Positions 10,370-19,954 of a stretch of DNA of 64,000 nucleotides are shown piece by piece. The number at the start of each line of letters is the position of its first letter. Within the stretch, counting starts at the first letter, position 1. Below the pieces are notes generated by a model that was not told the origin of the DNA, ran no database searches, and worked only from the letters and a program-made list of their open reading frames with translations. The DNA lies in contig NZ_AP027732.1 of the NCBI RefSeq assembly GCF_030296615.1, forward strand, positions 3,601,042-3,665,041. Direction: 5' to 3'. The position numbers and the translations under genes were made by a program. Source of the stretch: Frondihabitans sucicola. GTDB lineage: Bacteria > Actinomycetota > Actinomycetes > Actinomycetales > Microbacteriaceae.

Positions 10370-10737
10370 CCTCCCGCCTCGGGTGCGCAGCTCTGAGCCG
10401 ACAGGGGGACGGCACGCGACAGCGGCCCGAGGTTCGCGGAGAGCGTCAATCGAACGCAGACGAGGGCGCCGCGTGTGACCTCGACGCTTGCTCCCGGGGA
10501 GAGGGCTGCCACCGCCGCGCCCATCAGCGCGTCGTCGCCGCGACCGGCCGCCCGGGCCGCCACCCCGGCGGCGTCGGCCAGCCGGATCGCGTCGGTCGCC
10601 AGGCCGAGGACCCCGAGCGCGGCCGCGACGACGAGGAGAACCGCAGGAAGGACGACAGCGAACTCGGCCGTGACAGTGCCTGCGTCGGCCGCCCACGGAC
10701 GCCGGAGGCGCTCACGGTCATCCGACCGTGAGCGCAC
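10366..10737 (-). CDS. TadE-family pseudopilin-like protein
   Basis: About 123 residues with the TadE signature: AGTVTAEFAVVLPAVLLVVA, where the conserved Glu follows a short basic leader and precedes the hydrophobic helix. The helix is followed by DAIRLADAAGVAARAAGRGD, the usual amphipathic continuation. GTG at 10737 overlaps the end of the DUF4244 gene by 20 bp, and its own stop overlaps the next start. TadE-like proteins are minor subunits of Flp-type pili or of the mycobacterial-type cell-envelope system; the function here is inferred from family and context. Confidence 0.8.
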   Translation of the reverse strand: MRSRSDDRERLRRPWAADAGTVTAEFAVVLPAVLLVVAAALGVLGLATDAIRLADAAGVAARAAGRGDDALMGAAVAALSPGASVEVTRGALVCVRLTLSANLGPLSRAVPLSAQSCAPEAGG

Positions 10738-10987
10738 GGTTGACCAGATCGGTGAGCACCGACTGGATCTGGCCGGAGCGCAGGATCGTGACGAGCACCC
10801 CGGCGAAGGAGACACCCGCCATGATCACGATCGCGTACTCGGCAGTGGCTGCCCCCTCGTCGGACAGCAGCCGCCCGCCGAGGGGCGTGTCGCCAAGCCG
10901 CCGGCGAGACCGGACCGAGGAGTCGCTGAACCTGCGACGGAGGCGAGGAACGCGGTGGAAGCGAGAGAAGAGGAGAGGGGGAAACAT
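10718..10987 (-). CDS. DUF4244 / Flp pilin-like small protein
   Basis: 89 residues from ATG 10987, preceded by AAAGG at good spacing. A basic N-terminal segment is followed by DEGAATAEYAIVIMAGVSF, in which the Glu-Tyr pair and the hydrophobic helix match Flp-type prepilins processed by a prepilin peptidase. The family is DUF4244, restricted to actinobacteria. Position between TadB/C and TadE supports a role as the major pseudopilin of this reduced Tad apparatus (inference). No prepilin peptidase gene is visible in the window. Confidence 0.82.
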   Translation of the reverse strand: MFPPLLFSRFHRVPRLRRRFSDSSVRSRRRLGDTPLGGRLLSDEGAATAEYAIVIMAGVSFAGVLVTILRSGQIQSVLTDLVNRALTVG

Positions 10988-11071
10988 CGAGAGCCTTTCT
11001 GCTGAGGGAGTACCAGTCTTCGCGGGACGGCAGCGGCCCACGCCGGCCTGGACCGATCGGTGGACAACGGG

Positions 11072-12037
11072 TCACGACGACCAGCCTGTGGAGGAGAGGA
11101 GTGCGACGAATAGCGGCACGACGCCGACGAGGAGGAAGGCGGGGAGGACGCAGACCCCGAGCGGGAGCATCAGCACCACCCCGAGTCGCTCGGCGGCCAT
11201 CGCGGCGGCGGCGCGGGCGTCGCGTCGGCGCTCGGCCGCCGCCGACCGCAGGAGCGCTGCACCGGGGACTCCGGCTCGCTGCGACAGCTCGACGAGCGAG
11301 TCGATCTCGGAGGCCGGAGTGTCGAGAGCGCTTTCCGGACAGTGCGTCCCGAGCGCCTCGGCGACGAGGCGACGGGCGTTACCCCAGGAGCCGCCCGCCG
11401 ACAGGGCGACGGCGAGCAGCTCGAGGTCGAGGCCGGGGACCCCGGGCGGCGGCGCGGCCCGGGCCACGAGCCGCGCGTTCCATGAGCGCGCAGCCGCGAC
11501 GAGCCCCGCTGCGGAGGCCACCAGGGCCCAGCCCAGCGGGGTCGTGACGAGGACGAGCAGCGTGTCGAAACCGAGGAGGACGCCGATCAGCAGGCCCGCG
11601 ACGGGAAGCGCGAGCACGACCTTCGAGGTCGCGACCGGACCGCTCAGGGCGACGTCGGCCTCGCGGCGCGCCTGAGCGAGGGCTCTGGCCGCCTCGGCGC
11701 TCGAGCGGAGACAGGCCGCCAGCGGTGCGCCGCTGATCTCCGAGACCTCCCAGGCGGCGGCGGCCTGCTGCCATTCGGCGCGGGCCACCGTCTCGTCCGT
11801 CTCCGGGGCGGCGAGCGCGCCCGCCAGGGCGGGAGCCCCCGGCTCGCCCCGAGCGAGCGCCTCTGCGACGCCCCTCAGGAGCTGCTCCTCCGCCGCGTCA
11901 CGACTCGCTGCTGCCAGATGAGCCCAGGCGGCGGCGGGAGCGACGCCGGCTTCCAGGAGAACGGCCAGTCTCTCGAGCGTTCCCGCGCTCGAACCAGGCG
12001 CGGCGACGCGTCGCCGACCTCGAAACGGCACCTTCAC
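11072..12037 (-). CDS. Type II secretion F / TadB-TadC-like membrane protein
   Basis: A 321-residue protein rich in Ala with two T2SSF-like halves. The first cytoplasmic helical bundle runs over about residues 15-130. A hydrophobic pair follows (KVVLALPVAGLLIGVLLGFD, then GWALVASAAGLVAAA), then a second helical region and a final hydrophobic C-terminus. This is the inner-membrane platform on which the TadA ATPase acts. One fused protein seems to replace separate TadB and TadC. GTG at 12037 overlaps the tadA stop by 4 bp, so translation is coupled. Confidence 0.82.
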   Translation of the reverse strand: MKVPFRGRRRVAAPGSSAGTLERLAVLLEAGVAPAAAWAHLAAASRDAAEEQLLRGVAEALARGEPGAPALAGALAAPETDETVARAEWQQAAAAWEVSEISGAPLAACLRSSAEAARALAQARREADVALSGPVATSKVVLALPVAGLLIGVLLGFDTLLVLVTTPLGWALVASAAGLVAAARSWNARLVARAAPPPGVPGLDLELLAVALSAGGSWGNARRLVAEALGTHCPESALDTPASEIDSLVELSQRAGVPGAALLRSAAAERRRDARAAAAMAAERLGVVLMLPLGVCVLPAFLLVGVVPLFVALLSSTGWSS

Positions 12038-13155
12038 GAGGAGCTCGTCGGTGGAGTCGCGCCGGCGTCTTCTCGGCGACCGGCGCCGGCATCGACCTGC
12101 AGCCGACCGTCGCTTCCGACGGCGAGGCCGGCCAGACCCGTGATCCTGCGCCCTTCGGGGGTCTGAGCCAGATGCACCACGGCGCCGAACGCGCTGACCG
12201 CCTGCCGCGCGAGCGCCTCCGGAGACAGCCCAGCGAGCGCGCCGAGCGCTTCGAGCCTCGCAGGCACCGTCTCGAGCCCGTTCGCGTGCAGGGTGCCCGC
12301 ACCGCCGTCGTGACCGGTGTTGAGCGCGCCGAGGAGCTCGCGGATCTCTTCACCACGACACTCGCCCACCACGAGACGGTCGGGACGCATGCGGAGAGCC
12401 TCGCGAACCAGCCGGGCCAGATCGACCAGGCCGGCGCCTTCGAGGTTGGCCTGCCGCGTCTCGAGACCGACGACGTGCGGGTGGTCGACACGGAGTTCGG
12501 AGACGTCTTCGATCGTGACGATCCGCTCGGCGTGTGAGGCGGCTCCGAGCAGAGCGGCCAGCAGCGTGGTCTTGCCGCTCCCGCCTGCACCGGTGATGAG
12601 CAGGTTCGTGCGCGCCCGGACATGGCGCAGGACCCGCTCTCGCGACACGTCCCGGAAAAGGCCCGCTGCTTCGAGGTCGTCCAGTGAGAGGCGGACGACG
12701 CTCGGGGCACGGATCGAGATCAGCGGGCCGCCCCGCGAGATCGGAGGCAGCACCACGTGGACGCGGATGCCGTCGGAGAGTCTGACATCGGCGCACGGCG
12801 TCGCCTCGTCGACGTGCCTGCCGCCGAGTGCCACGAGAGAAGTCGCCAGTGTGCGTGCGCTCGGCGTGTCGAGGTGGAGCGCGCGGACCAGACTCGGGCC
12901 CTCACCTCGATCGGCCCAGACTTCGCCGGTGGCGTTGACGAAGACATCGGTGACGCCTGGCTCTTCGAGCAGACGCGCGAGGGGACCGAACTGCGGAGGG
13001 ACCGATCGCGTCGGCCCGGAGCGTACCCCGATCGACGCCCGCGTACCCCGTCGCGAGGAGTCGGCGGCGAGCGCCGACGGGACGAAGGGCGGTCGTGGAT
13101 CGGAGGTGAATCGCTGGGGCATCGACGGCTGGCCGGAGTGCGTGGCTGAGATCAT
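12034..13155 (-). CDS. tadA: TadA-family secretion/pilus assembly ATPase
   Basis: A CpaF/TadA-type ATPase of about 373 residues. Motifs in order: FGPLARLLEEPGVTDVFVNA, GGRHVDEATPCADVRL, Walker A ITGAGGSGKTTLLAAL, the Asp box VTIEDVSELRVDHPH, and the Walker B and His boxes RLVVGECRGEEIRELL and TGHDGGAGTLHAN. It powers assembly of the Flp-like fibre built from the downstream genes. The start is uncertain: ATG 13155 and ATG 13122 are both possible and neither has a strong ribosome-binding site. The Ssd/CpaE-like gene often found upstream is missing, and the 6C RNA lies directly upstream on the same strand. Confidence 0.9.
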   Translation of the reverse strand: MISATHSGQPSMPQRFTSDPRPPFVPSALAADSSRRGTRASIGVRSGPTRSVPPQFGPLARLLEEPGVTDVFVNATGEVWADRGEGPSLVRALHLDTPSARTLATSLVALGGRHVDEATPCADVRLSDGIRVHVVLPPISRGGPLISIRAPSVVRLSLDDLEAAGLFRDVSRERVLRHVRARTNLLITGAGGSGKTTLLAALLGAASHAERIVTIEDVSELRVDHPHVVGLETRQANLEGAGLVDLARLVREALRMRPDRLVVGECRGEEIRELLGALNTGHDGGAGTLHANGLETVPARLEALGALAGLSPEALARQAVSAFGAVVHLAQTPEGRRITGLAGLAVGSDGRLQVDAGAGRREDAGATPPTSSS

Positions 13156-13309
13156 GCTCGACGGTAGGCACGAACGGCTCGAGGTAGACAGTTCTGCACA
13201 CCCCTTCGCCGAAACGGCGGGGATGTCGGCCCTGTGGAGGACAGGATGATTGACCCGGCGTCCAGTGAAATAACGGACAGGTGTGGGGCTCGGCGAGCCC
13301 GCGAAGGCC

Positions 13310-13409
13310 GTTAAACGAGAGGGGCGGCACCAGTTGGGGGAACGGGTGCCGCCACAGCAACGCTCGATTGGGGGAATCGGGGGCGTTGCTTGTCGGAACG
13401 AATCCGACT
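13310..13409 (-). ncRNA. 6C-type small RNA (actinobacterial, B11-like)
   Basis: On the minus strand two long hairpins each carry a loop of exactly five C. One stem pairs 13356-13369 with 13375-13390 (AGCAACGC/GCGTTGCT plus CGATT/AATCG, with one bulge). The other pairs 13323-13335 with 13341-13353 (GGCGGCACC/GGTGCCGCC plus GTT/AAC, one mismatch). A smaller hairpin, GTCGGA/TCCGAC, precedes them. Two C-loop hairpins define the 6C RNA family. In Mycobacterium tuberculosis the family member B11 lies, as I recall, in the same place upstream of the Tad-like locus. The last GC-rich stem is followed by a partly U-rich stretch and may also be the terminator. Ends are estimates. Confidence 0.8.
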
Positions 13410-13415
13410 CGAACG

Positions 13416-13443
13416 AGTGTACCCCAAAGAAGCCTTCGCGCAA
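13416..13443 (-). promoter_or_regulatory. Promoter of the 6C RNA
   Basis: On the minus strand TTGCGC (13443-13438) and TACACT (13421-13416) are separated by 16 bp. They match -35 and -10 elements and place the start of transcription near 13409, just before the first small hairpin of the 6C RNA. Pattern match only. Confidence 0.5.
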
Positions 13444-13585
13444 GGAACTGCAACCCGCTCTCCCCAAGTCTGTTTACGTCACGCATCCGGCTGCGTCCGC
13501 CGCCCGGAGTAATGTTCCGAACGCACGCCACCGCCGCGCGGTCATCCAGCACTGCGCCATCTCGCAACGACGCGAAAGGACGACC

Positions 13586-15548
13586 ATGCCCGACAACATC
13601 GACAACCTCCTCACGGAGACGCGTCGGTTCTCCCCCAGTGACGAGTTCGCAGCGAACGCCACGGCCACCACGGATCTCTACGACGCCGCGAAAGCCGACC
13701 GGTTGGGTTTCTGGGCCGCGCAGGCCAAAGACCTGCTGACCTGGCAGAGGCCGTTCACCGATGTCCTCGACTGGTCGAACCCGCCCTTCGCCAAGTGGTT
13801 CGCCGATGGTCGCCTGAACGTCGCCTACAACTGCCTCGACCGCCACGTCGAGCAGGGCAATGGCGAGCGCGTCGCGATCCACTGGGAGGGTGAGCCGGGC
13901 GACAGCCGTACCCTCACCTACGCCGAGCTGACCGCCGAGGTCAAGAAAGCGGCCAACATGCTGCTGGGTCTCGGCGTCCGAGCGGGCGATCGTGTCGTCA
14001 TCTACCTCCCGCTCATCCCGGAGGCGATCGTCTCGATGCTCGCGGTCGCCCGCATCGGTGCGATCCACTCGGTCGTCTTCGGCGGCTTCAGCGCCGAGAG
14101 CATCCACGCCCGCGTGGAAGACGCCGGTGCCAAGGTCGTCATCACGGCCGACGGCGGCTGGCGGAAGGGCGCCGTGTCGCCGCTCAAGCCGGCCGTCGAC
14201 GAGGCGCTGGCAGGCGGTCGCCACGACACCACCACCGTCGAGAGCGTCGTCGTCGTCAAACGCGGCGAGAACGACGTGGCGTGGGTCGACGGCCGCGACC
14301 TCTGGTGGCACGACCTCATGGCCGAGGCGGCCGAGGATCACGAAGCGGAGGCGTTCGAATCCGAGCACCCCTCTTCATCCTCTACACATCGGGCACGACC
14401 GGGAAGCCCAAGGGCATCCTGCACACCTCCGGCGGCTACCTCACGGGTGCCGCGTACACGCACAAGAACGTCTTCGACCTCAAGCCGGAGTCCGACGTCT
14501 ACTGGTCGACCGCCGACATCGGCTGGATCACCGGCCACACCTACGTCGTCTACGGGCCGCTCGCCAACGGGGCGACCCAGGTCATCTACGAGGGCACGCC
14601 CGACTCCCCGAGCCCGGACGCTGGTGGGACGTCATCGAGAAGTACAAGGTGAGCCTGTTCTACGCCGCACCGACGGCGATCCGAGGCTTCATGAAGGCCG
14701 GGCGGCAGATCCCCGCCGCGCGCGACCTGTCATCGCTCCGCCTACTCGGAAGTGTCGGCGAGCCCATCAACCCCGAAGCCTGGGTCTGGTACCGCGACGT
14801 CATCGGCGGTGGCAGCACTCCCATCGTCGACACCTGGTGGCAGACCGAGACGGGTTCGATCATGATCTCCGCTCTGCCCGGCGTCACGACGCTCAAACCC
14901 GGGTCGGCGCAGGTGCCCCTGCCGGGAGTCTCGATCGACGTCGTCGACGATCAGGGTGAACCGGTCGGCAACGGCGAAGGCGGGCTGCTCGTCGTCACCG
15001 AGCCGTGGCCGTCGATGCTCCGCGGCATCTGGGGCGACCCCGACCGCTACAAGGAGACCTACTGGGAGAAGTTCCAGACCAAGGGGTACTACTTCGCCGG
15101 CGACGGCGCCCGCAAAGACGAGGACGGTGACATCTGGCTCCTGGGCCGGGTCGACGACGTCATGAACGTGTCCGGGCACCGTCTCTCCACCGCCGAGATC
15201 GAATCCGCGCTCGTCTCGCACCCGATCGTGGCAGAGGCTGCGGTCGTCGGTGCCGCGGACGAGACGACGGGGCAGTCCGTCGTCGCCTTCGTGATCCTGC
15301 GCGCCTCCCAGGCCGAGACGATGAGCCCGCAGGATGCCACGGCGGCGCTCCGTAACCACGTCGCGCACGAGATCGGGGCGATCGCCAAGCCGAAGACCGT
15401 GTTCATCGTGGCGGAACTGCCGAAGACGCGCTCCGGCAAGATCATGCGGCGCCTTCTGCGCGACGTCGCCGAGGGCCGCGAGATCGGCGACACGACGACG
15501 CTGGCCGACACGCAGGTGATGAGCATCATCCACGCGCAGGTGGGCTGA
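13586..15548 (+). CDS. acs: Acetyl-CoA synthetase (two frameshifts)
   Basis: It makes acetyl-CoA from acetate, ATP and CoA. ATG 13586 follows AAAGGA. The first frame runs to ...AFESEHP, the middle section ([19 protein letters not shown], the AMP-binding P-loop) is in a second frame, and the remainder ([20 protein letters not shown] to [13 protein letters not shown]) is in a third. One C added to CCCC at 14368-14371 and another to CCCC at 14606-14609 joins all three into 654 residues, the normal Acs length. The C-terminal Lys in [11 protein letters not shown] is the residue usually acetylated for control. It is divergent from the Tad locus and 6C RNA, and acetate is also handled by ackA-pta near 51 kb. 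Confidence 0.93.
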
Positions 15549-15557
15549 CCCGCAGCA

Positions 15558-15597
15558 CACGAAAGCGCCGGTCGACTCGTCGACCGGCGCTTTCGTG
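15558..15597. terminator. Bidirectional rho-independent terminator between acs and ridA
   Basis: A perfect 18-bp inverted repeat centred on a 4-nt loop. The stem starts CACGAAAGCGCCGGTCGA, so an AAA/TTT block lies inside the arms and serves both strands. It separates two convergent genes. Confidence 0.85.
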
Positions 15598-15605
15598 CGA
15601 GCGGG

Positions 15606-16070
15606 CTACTCCACCTCGAGGATGATCTCCACCTCGACCGGCGAGTCGAGCGGAAGCACCGCGACACCGACCGCGCTGCGCGCGTGGACACCCTTTTCGC
15701 CGAAGATCTCGCCCAGGACGTTCGAGGCGCCGTTGATGACACCGGGCTGACCGGTGAAAGCCGGATCCGAGGCCACGAAGCCGGTCACCTTGACCACCTT
15801 CACGACGCGGTCCAGGTCGCCGCCGAGCACCGAGCGGGCCGCGGCCAGAGCGTTGAGCGCGGACTGCTTCGCGAGATCCTGCGCCTCTTCTGGGGTGACG
15901 TCTCGGCCGACCTTGCCCGTGGCGGGAAGGCTGCCGCCGATGAAGGGCAGCTGCCCCGACGTGTAGACGTAGCCTCCGGAGACGACGGCGGGAACGTAGG
16001 CGCCCGCGGGGGTCGCTACGTCGGGGATGGTGAGGCCGAGTTCGGTGAGACGGGCGTCGATGGCACCCAT
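15606..16070 (-). CDS. RidA/YjgF-family enamine/imine deaminase-like protein
   Basis: 154 residues with the RidA fold. YTSGQLPFIGG near residue 45 is the subunit-interface signature. The catalytic Arg expected in the family's GxxR region falls near AVGVAVLPLDSPVEVEIILEVE, where it is not obvious, so this is probably the Rid branch without canonical deaminase activity. I chose ATG 16070, which overlaps the DUF4177 stop by one base (TGATG). The RidA-DUF4177 pair, next to a class A PBP, is conserved in actinobacteria (Rv3678c region, from memory). The biological role of this branch is unclear. Confidence 0.85.
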   Translation of the reverse strand: MGAIDARLTELGLTIPDVATPAGAYVPAVVSGGYVYTSGQLPFIGGSLPATGKVGRDVTPEEAQDLAKQSALNALAAARSVLGGDLDRVVKVVKVTGFVASDPAFTGQPGVINGASNVLGEIFGEKGVHARSAVGVAVLPLDSPVEVEIILEVE

Positions 16071-16227
16071 CAGGCGGCCTGCACGGGACGTTTGAGGTAG
16101 GCGACGAGGCCGCCCTCCGGGCCCTGGAGCACCTGGACGAGTTCCCACCCCTCCGACCCGAAATTGTTCAGGATCGCGGTCGTGTTGTGCACGATGAGGG
16201 GGCTGTGAAGTACTCCCAGAGGACCAT
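16070..16227 (-). CDS. DUF4177-type small protein (frameshifted)
   Basis: A 52-residue protein too short to stand out as an open frame because it is broken. From ATG 16227 the reading is MVLWEYFTAP, then after one G is added to the run of five G at 16198-16202 it continues LIVHNTTAILNNFGSEGWEL and ends in AYLKRPVQAA. The GWELV stretch is the hallmark of DUF4177. The stop overlaps the RidA start. Function unknown; its coupling to RidA suggests joint expression. Confidence 0.75.
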
Positions 16228-16278
16228 ATTCGGCGTCCGTTCAGTCAGTTGCGGTGGTCGATCACTTACCCTGATCCT

Positions 16279-18860
16279 ATGTCTGCCCAAAAAAGAGGCC
16301 TACGTCTGTGCTCGGAGCCGTCTTCGGCTTCGTCGGCTTCAGCGCCCTCGCCGGTCTGCTCGTCACAATCGGTGTGACGCCTGCACTCGCGGTGAGCAGT
16401 GTCACCGCGTCGTCGTCGATCGGCATCTTCGAAGGTCTGCCCGAGTACATCGCCATCGGCCAGCTCCAGCAGCGCAACACGCTCTACGCCACGCACGGCG
16501 GCAAACAGGTGCCGTTCGCGACCATCTACTCGCAGAACCGCGTCAACCTGAAGTGGAACGAGGTCTCCGAGAACCTCAAGCACGCGGTCGTCGCCGGTGA
16601 AGACAAGCGCTTCTACCAGCACGGCGGCGTCGACCTCACCTCACTCGTTCGTGCGGGTGTCGGTTCGGTCGCCGGCGGCGGCCTCGGCGACTCCGGTGGT
16701 GGCTCGACACTGACGATGCAGTTGGTGCGCAACATCAAGCTCGCGCAGGCTCAAGACATCAAAGACCCCAAGAAGCAGGCCGCCTTCATCAAGGACGCCA
16801 AAGAGGTCACCATCTCCCGCAAGCTGCAGGAGATGAAACTCGCGATCGGTCTCGAGAAGAAATACACCAAGGACGAGATCCTGCTCGCCTACCTGAACAT
16901 CGCCTACTTCGGCGACCAGGCCTACGGCGTGCAGGCGGCCGCGCAGCACTACTACAACAAGAGCGCCGCCGACCTGACGCCCGTCGAGGCCGCCAGCCTC
17001 ATCGCGATCGTGCAGTATCCCGAGAGCCGCGACCTGTCCACGCCGAAGAACTACGACGCGAACGTCGCACGCCGCAACGTGATCCTGAAGAGCATGAACG
17101 CGCAGGGGTACATCAAGAAGGCGGACCTCGATTCGGCCGTGGCGCAGTCCCCGTCGAAGTACGTGCATCTGACGCCTGCCACGCAGGGCTGCGCCGCCGT
17201 CACGTGGCCGGGAGCCCAGCAGTTCTGCGACTACGTCACATCGCCCGACATGATCAAGAGCTACGGGTTCCTCGGCGACACCGCCAGCGCCCGCACCAAG
17301 GCGTGGAACACCGGCGGGTACAAGCTCTACACGACGCTGAATCTCGATCTCACGGCGAGCGCCAAAGGCAAGATCGACCAATACGCCCCCGCGTCGTTCT
17401 CTGCGTTTCCGCTCGGAGGTGTGGTCGACTCGGTCGAGCCCGGCACGGGTCGCGTCGTGGTGATGACGCAGAACAAGAACCTCACCACCAACGCGTCATC
17501 GTCTCCGACGGGTCCGAACACCTACCTCAACTACTCGGTCGACAAGAAGTACGGCAGCAGCTCCGGGTTCCAGGCCGGATCGACGTACAAGCTGTTCACG
17601 CTGCTCGACTGGCTCGACAAGGGGCACGGCCTCAACGAGCTGGTCAACGCCACGAAGAGACCGTTCCCGACCATGACGTCGGGCGGGCAGACGATCAGCA
17701 CCATCGACGGCTCCTTCCCGCAGGGCTACAACCCCAAGAACGACGAGGGGTACATCAGCGGCTACATGAACGTGAAGGTGGCCACCGCCGAATCGGTGAA
17801 CGTCGCGTTCGTGAGCATGGCCCAGCAGCTCGACCTCCAGGACATCCGCGGGGTGGCCGAGAGTCTCGGCGTCCACTCGGCATCGGGCAATGCACCTGAC
17901 GTCGGCCCTTCGTCCGTGCTCGGGACCACGAACGTCGCCCCTCTGACGATGGCCGCCGCCTACGCCGCCGTCGCCAACAAGGGCGTCTACTGCTCGACGA
18001 TCGTCGTCGACAAGGCGACACTCCCCGACGGAAAGACCGTCACCGGTCAGCCCAAGAGCTGCAAGCAGGTCATCGACCCCGACGTCGCCGCGACGGCCAT
18101 CCAGGCCCTCCAGGGCGTCTTCCAGTACGGCACGGCCGCCGGCGGCCTGCCCGACTCGCAGCCCGAGTTCGGCAAGACCGGCACCACCGACGACGCCGAC
18201 CAGATCTGGCTGAACGGCTCGACCACGGCCCTGACCACGGTCACCTGGATGGGAGACACCTCGGGTGCGCGGCACAGCCTGCGGCAGGTGACGAGTCCCG
18301 TGACCGGCGGCCTGATGTCCCAGAGCCGAACCCAGCTCTTCAAACAGGTGCAGGCCGTCAACAACACCGTCTACAAGGGCACCGACTTCCCGGCACCCTC
18401 CGGCAATCTGCAGACGGGTTCCGGCGTCAACGTTCCGACGACGGTCGGCTCCACCGTCGATTCGGCCCAGAGCCTGCTCAGCGGCGTCGGCCTGACCTAC
18501 AGCAACGGCGGCACTCAGCCATCGGCGGCCCCAGCCGGTCAAGTCACCGCGACGTCACCGGCCGGCGGCAGCCTCGTGCCGAAGGGATCCACCGTCACCG
18601 TCTACACGAGCGACGGCTCGGGCGCGACCAAGGTTCCGACGGTCACCGGAAAATCCCTGAAAGACGCCAGCGGCGACCTGCAAGGCGCCGGCTTCGACAC
18701 GTCCAAGATCTCGGTCAAATACACGCAGAGCAAAGCCGACAACGAGTGCAAGGTCTTCACGCAGAGCCCCGACGGCAACAGCTCCGCGGCGAAGGATGCC
18801 GCGATCACGCTGACCGTCGGCGGCGGCAAAGACGGCAAGGATCCCGGGAACTGCTCGTGA
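16279..18860 (+). CDS. Bifunctional class A penicillin-binding protein with PASTA domains (start frameshifted)
   Basis: Peptidoglycan glycosyltransferase and transpeptidase of about 860 residues, like mycobacterial PonA2. Order: short cytoplasmic tail, one membrane helix (VLGAVFGFVGFSALAGLLV), a GT51 domain with catalytic Glu in VVAGEDKRFYQHGGVD and GGSTLTMQLVRN, then the transpeptidase with SxxK as GSTYKLFT, SxN as SVN and KTG as FGKTGTTD. Two PASTA repeats close the C-terminus. The main frame opens at a GTG at 16308. ATG 16279 with the start MSAQKKRP fits the family but needs one more A in the run of six at 16289-16294. The stop overlaps the next gene. Confidence 0.93.
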
Positions 18861-19825
18861 CCCGCACCACCACGCCCCGCGGCTCCGACGTCGCGGCGGC
18901 CCTGGCCACCGTGGCCGGGGCCGCCGCGGCGGGTGCCTTCGCCTACGGCACGTTCGTCGAGCGCAACCGGTTCACGGTGAGACGCGAGAACCTCGCGATC
19001 CTGCCCGCAGGATCCCGTCCCCTCACGATCCTGCATCTCTCCGACATCCACATGGCGCCGTGGCAGACCGAGAAGCAGGAGTGGATCCGCGGCCTCGCCG
19101 TGCTCGAACCCGACCTGATCGTGAACACGGGCGACAACCTCGGCCACATCGACGCCTACGACGCGATCGAGTACGCACTCGAACCGTTCCGCGACGTGCC
19201 GGGTGTCTTCGTGCACGGCTCGAACGACTACGTCGCGCCGAAGTTCAAGAGCCCCTTCACCTACTTCACCGGGCCGTCGCAGGCTCACTCGGTGCCGCAA
19301 GAACTCGACAACGAGCGTCTCACCGCCTACTTCGAAGGGCTGAGCTGGCTCGGCCTCAACAACACGGCCCGAGCCCTCGAACTCAAAGGCTCCCGGCTCG
19401 AGTTCTTCGGCGTGAACGACGCCCACCGCGGCTGGGCCCGCCTGGAACGCATCCCCGGGGCCCTCGACGACCTCCGCGAGAACGTCGGCTGGCAGGACGA
19501 AGACGGGCCGGAAGCCGTCAGCATCGCGCTGACCCACGCCCCCTACCAGCGAGTCCTCAACTCGTTCACCACCAACGGAGCAGATCTGATCTTCGCGGGC
19601 CACACCCACGGCGGCCAAGTCTGCGTGCCAGGCTACGGCGCGCTCGTGACCAACTGCGACATCCCCCGCAAACAGGTCGCCGGGCTGAGCCTCTGGAACC
19701 ACGCGTTCAAATCCGCCTGGCTCGAAGTCTCCGCCGGACTCGGCACCTCCATCTACGCGCCATTCCGGTTCGCCTGCCGCCCCGAGGCCGTGCTCGTGAC
19801 ACTCACCGCCGAAAAGATCGGCTAG
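18857..19825 (+). CDS. Metallophosphoesterase (Rv3683/YkuE-like)
   Basis: 322 residues; GTG 18857 overlaps the PBP stop (GTGA). An N-terminal hydrophobic segment (AAALATVAGAAAAGAFAYGT) suggests membrane anchoring. Metal-binding motifs in order: LHLSDIH near residue 58, NTGDN near 90, GSND where many relatives have GNHD, ALTHAP near 230, and FAGHTHGGQ near 250. The order is that of calcineurin-like phosphoesterases. The substrate is unknown. Conserved pairing with the PBP across actinobacteria hints at an envelope role (inference). It stops 50 bp before tRNA-Pro. Confidence 0.9.
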   Translation: MTRTTTPRGSDVAAALATVAGAAAAGAFAYGTFVERNRFTVRRENLAILPAGSRPLTILHLSDIHMAPWQTEKQEWIRGLAVLEPDLIVNTGDNLGHIDAYDAIEYALEPFRDVPGVFVHGSNDYVAPKFKSPFTYFTGPSQAHSVPQELDNERLTAYFEGLSWLGLNNTARALELKGSRLEFFGVNDAHRGWARLERIPGALDDLRENVGWQDEDGPEAVSIALTHAPYQRVLNSFTTNGADLIFAGHTHGGQVCVPGYGALVTNCDIPRKQVAGLSLWNHAFKSAWLEVSAGLGTSIYAPFRFACRPEAVLVTLTAEKIG

Positions 19826-19875
19826 GATAGTGGGGTTGCTCCAGCCGCCAGCGGACGGAGCAGCCAACACACCAT

Positions 19876-19949
19876 CGGGGTGTGGCGCAGCTTGGTAGCG
19901 CGCCTCGTTCGGGACGAGGAGGTCGTGGGTTCGAATCCCGCTACCCCGA
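19876..19949 (+). tRNA. tRNA-Pro (anticodon CGG)
   Basis: A 74-nt tRNA. The acceptor stem CGGGGTG pairs with TACCCCG, the D-arm contains GCGCAGCTTGGTAGCGC, and the anticodon stem CCTCG/CGAGG has loop TTCGGGA, giving CGG. The T-arm is GTGGGTTCGAATCCCGC. The 5' C at position 1 and the discriminator A are as expected for tRNA-Pro. A hairpin array begins right behind it. Confidence 0.96.
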
Positions 19950-19954
19950 CGAAA

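Noticed and set aside
14368-14609. Programmed frameshifting in acs
   Set aside because: There is no slippery heptamer with a downstream structure, two independent breaks are needed, and the same type of break recurs in unrelated genes.
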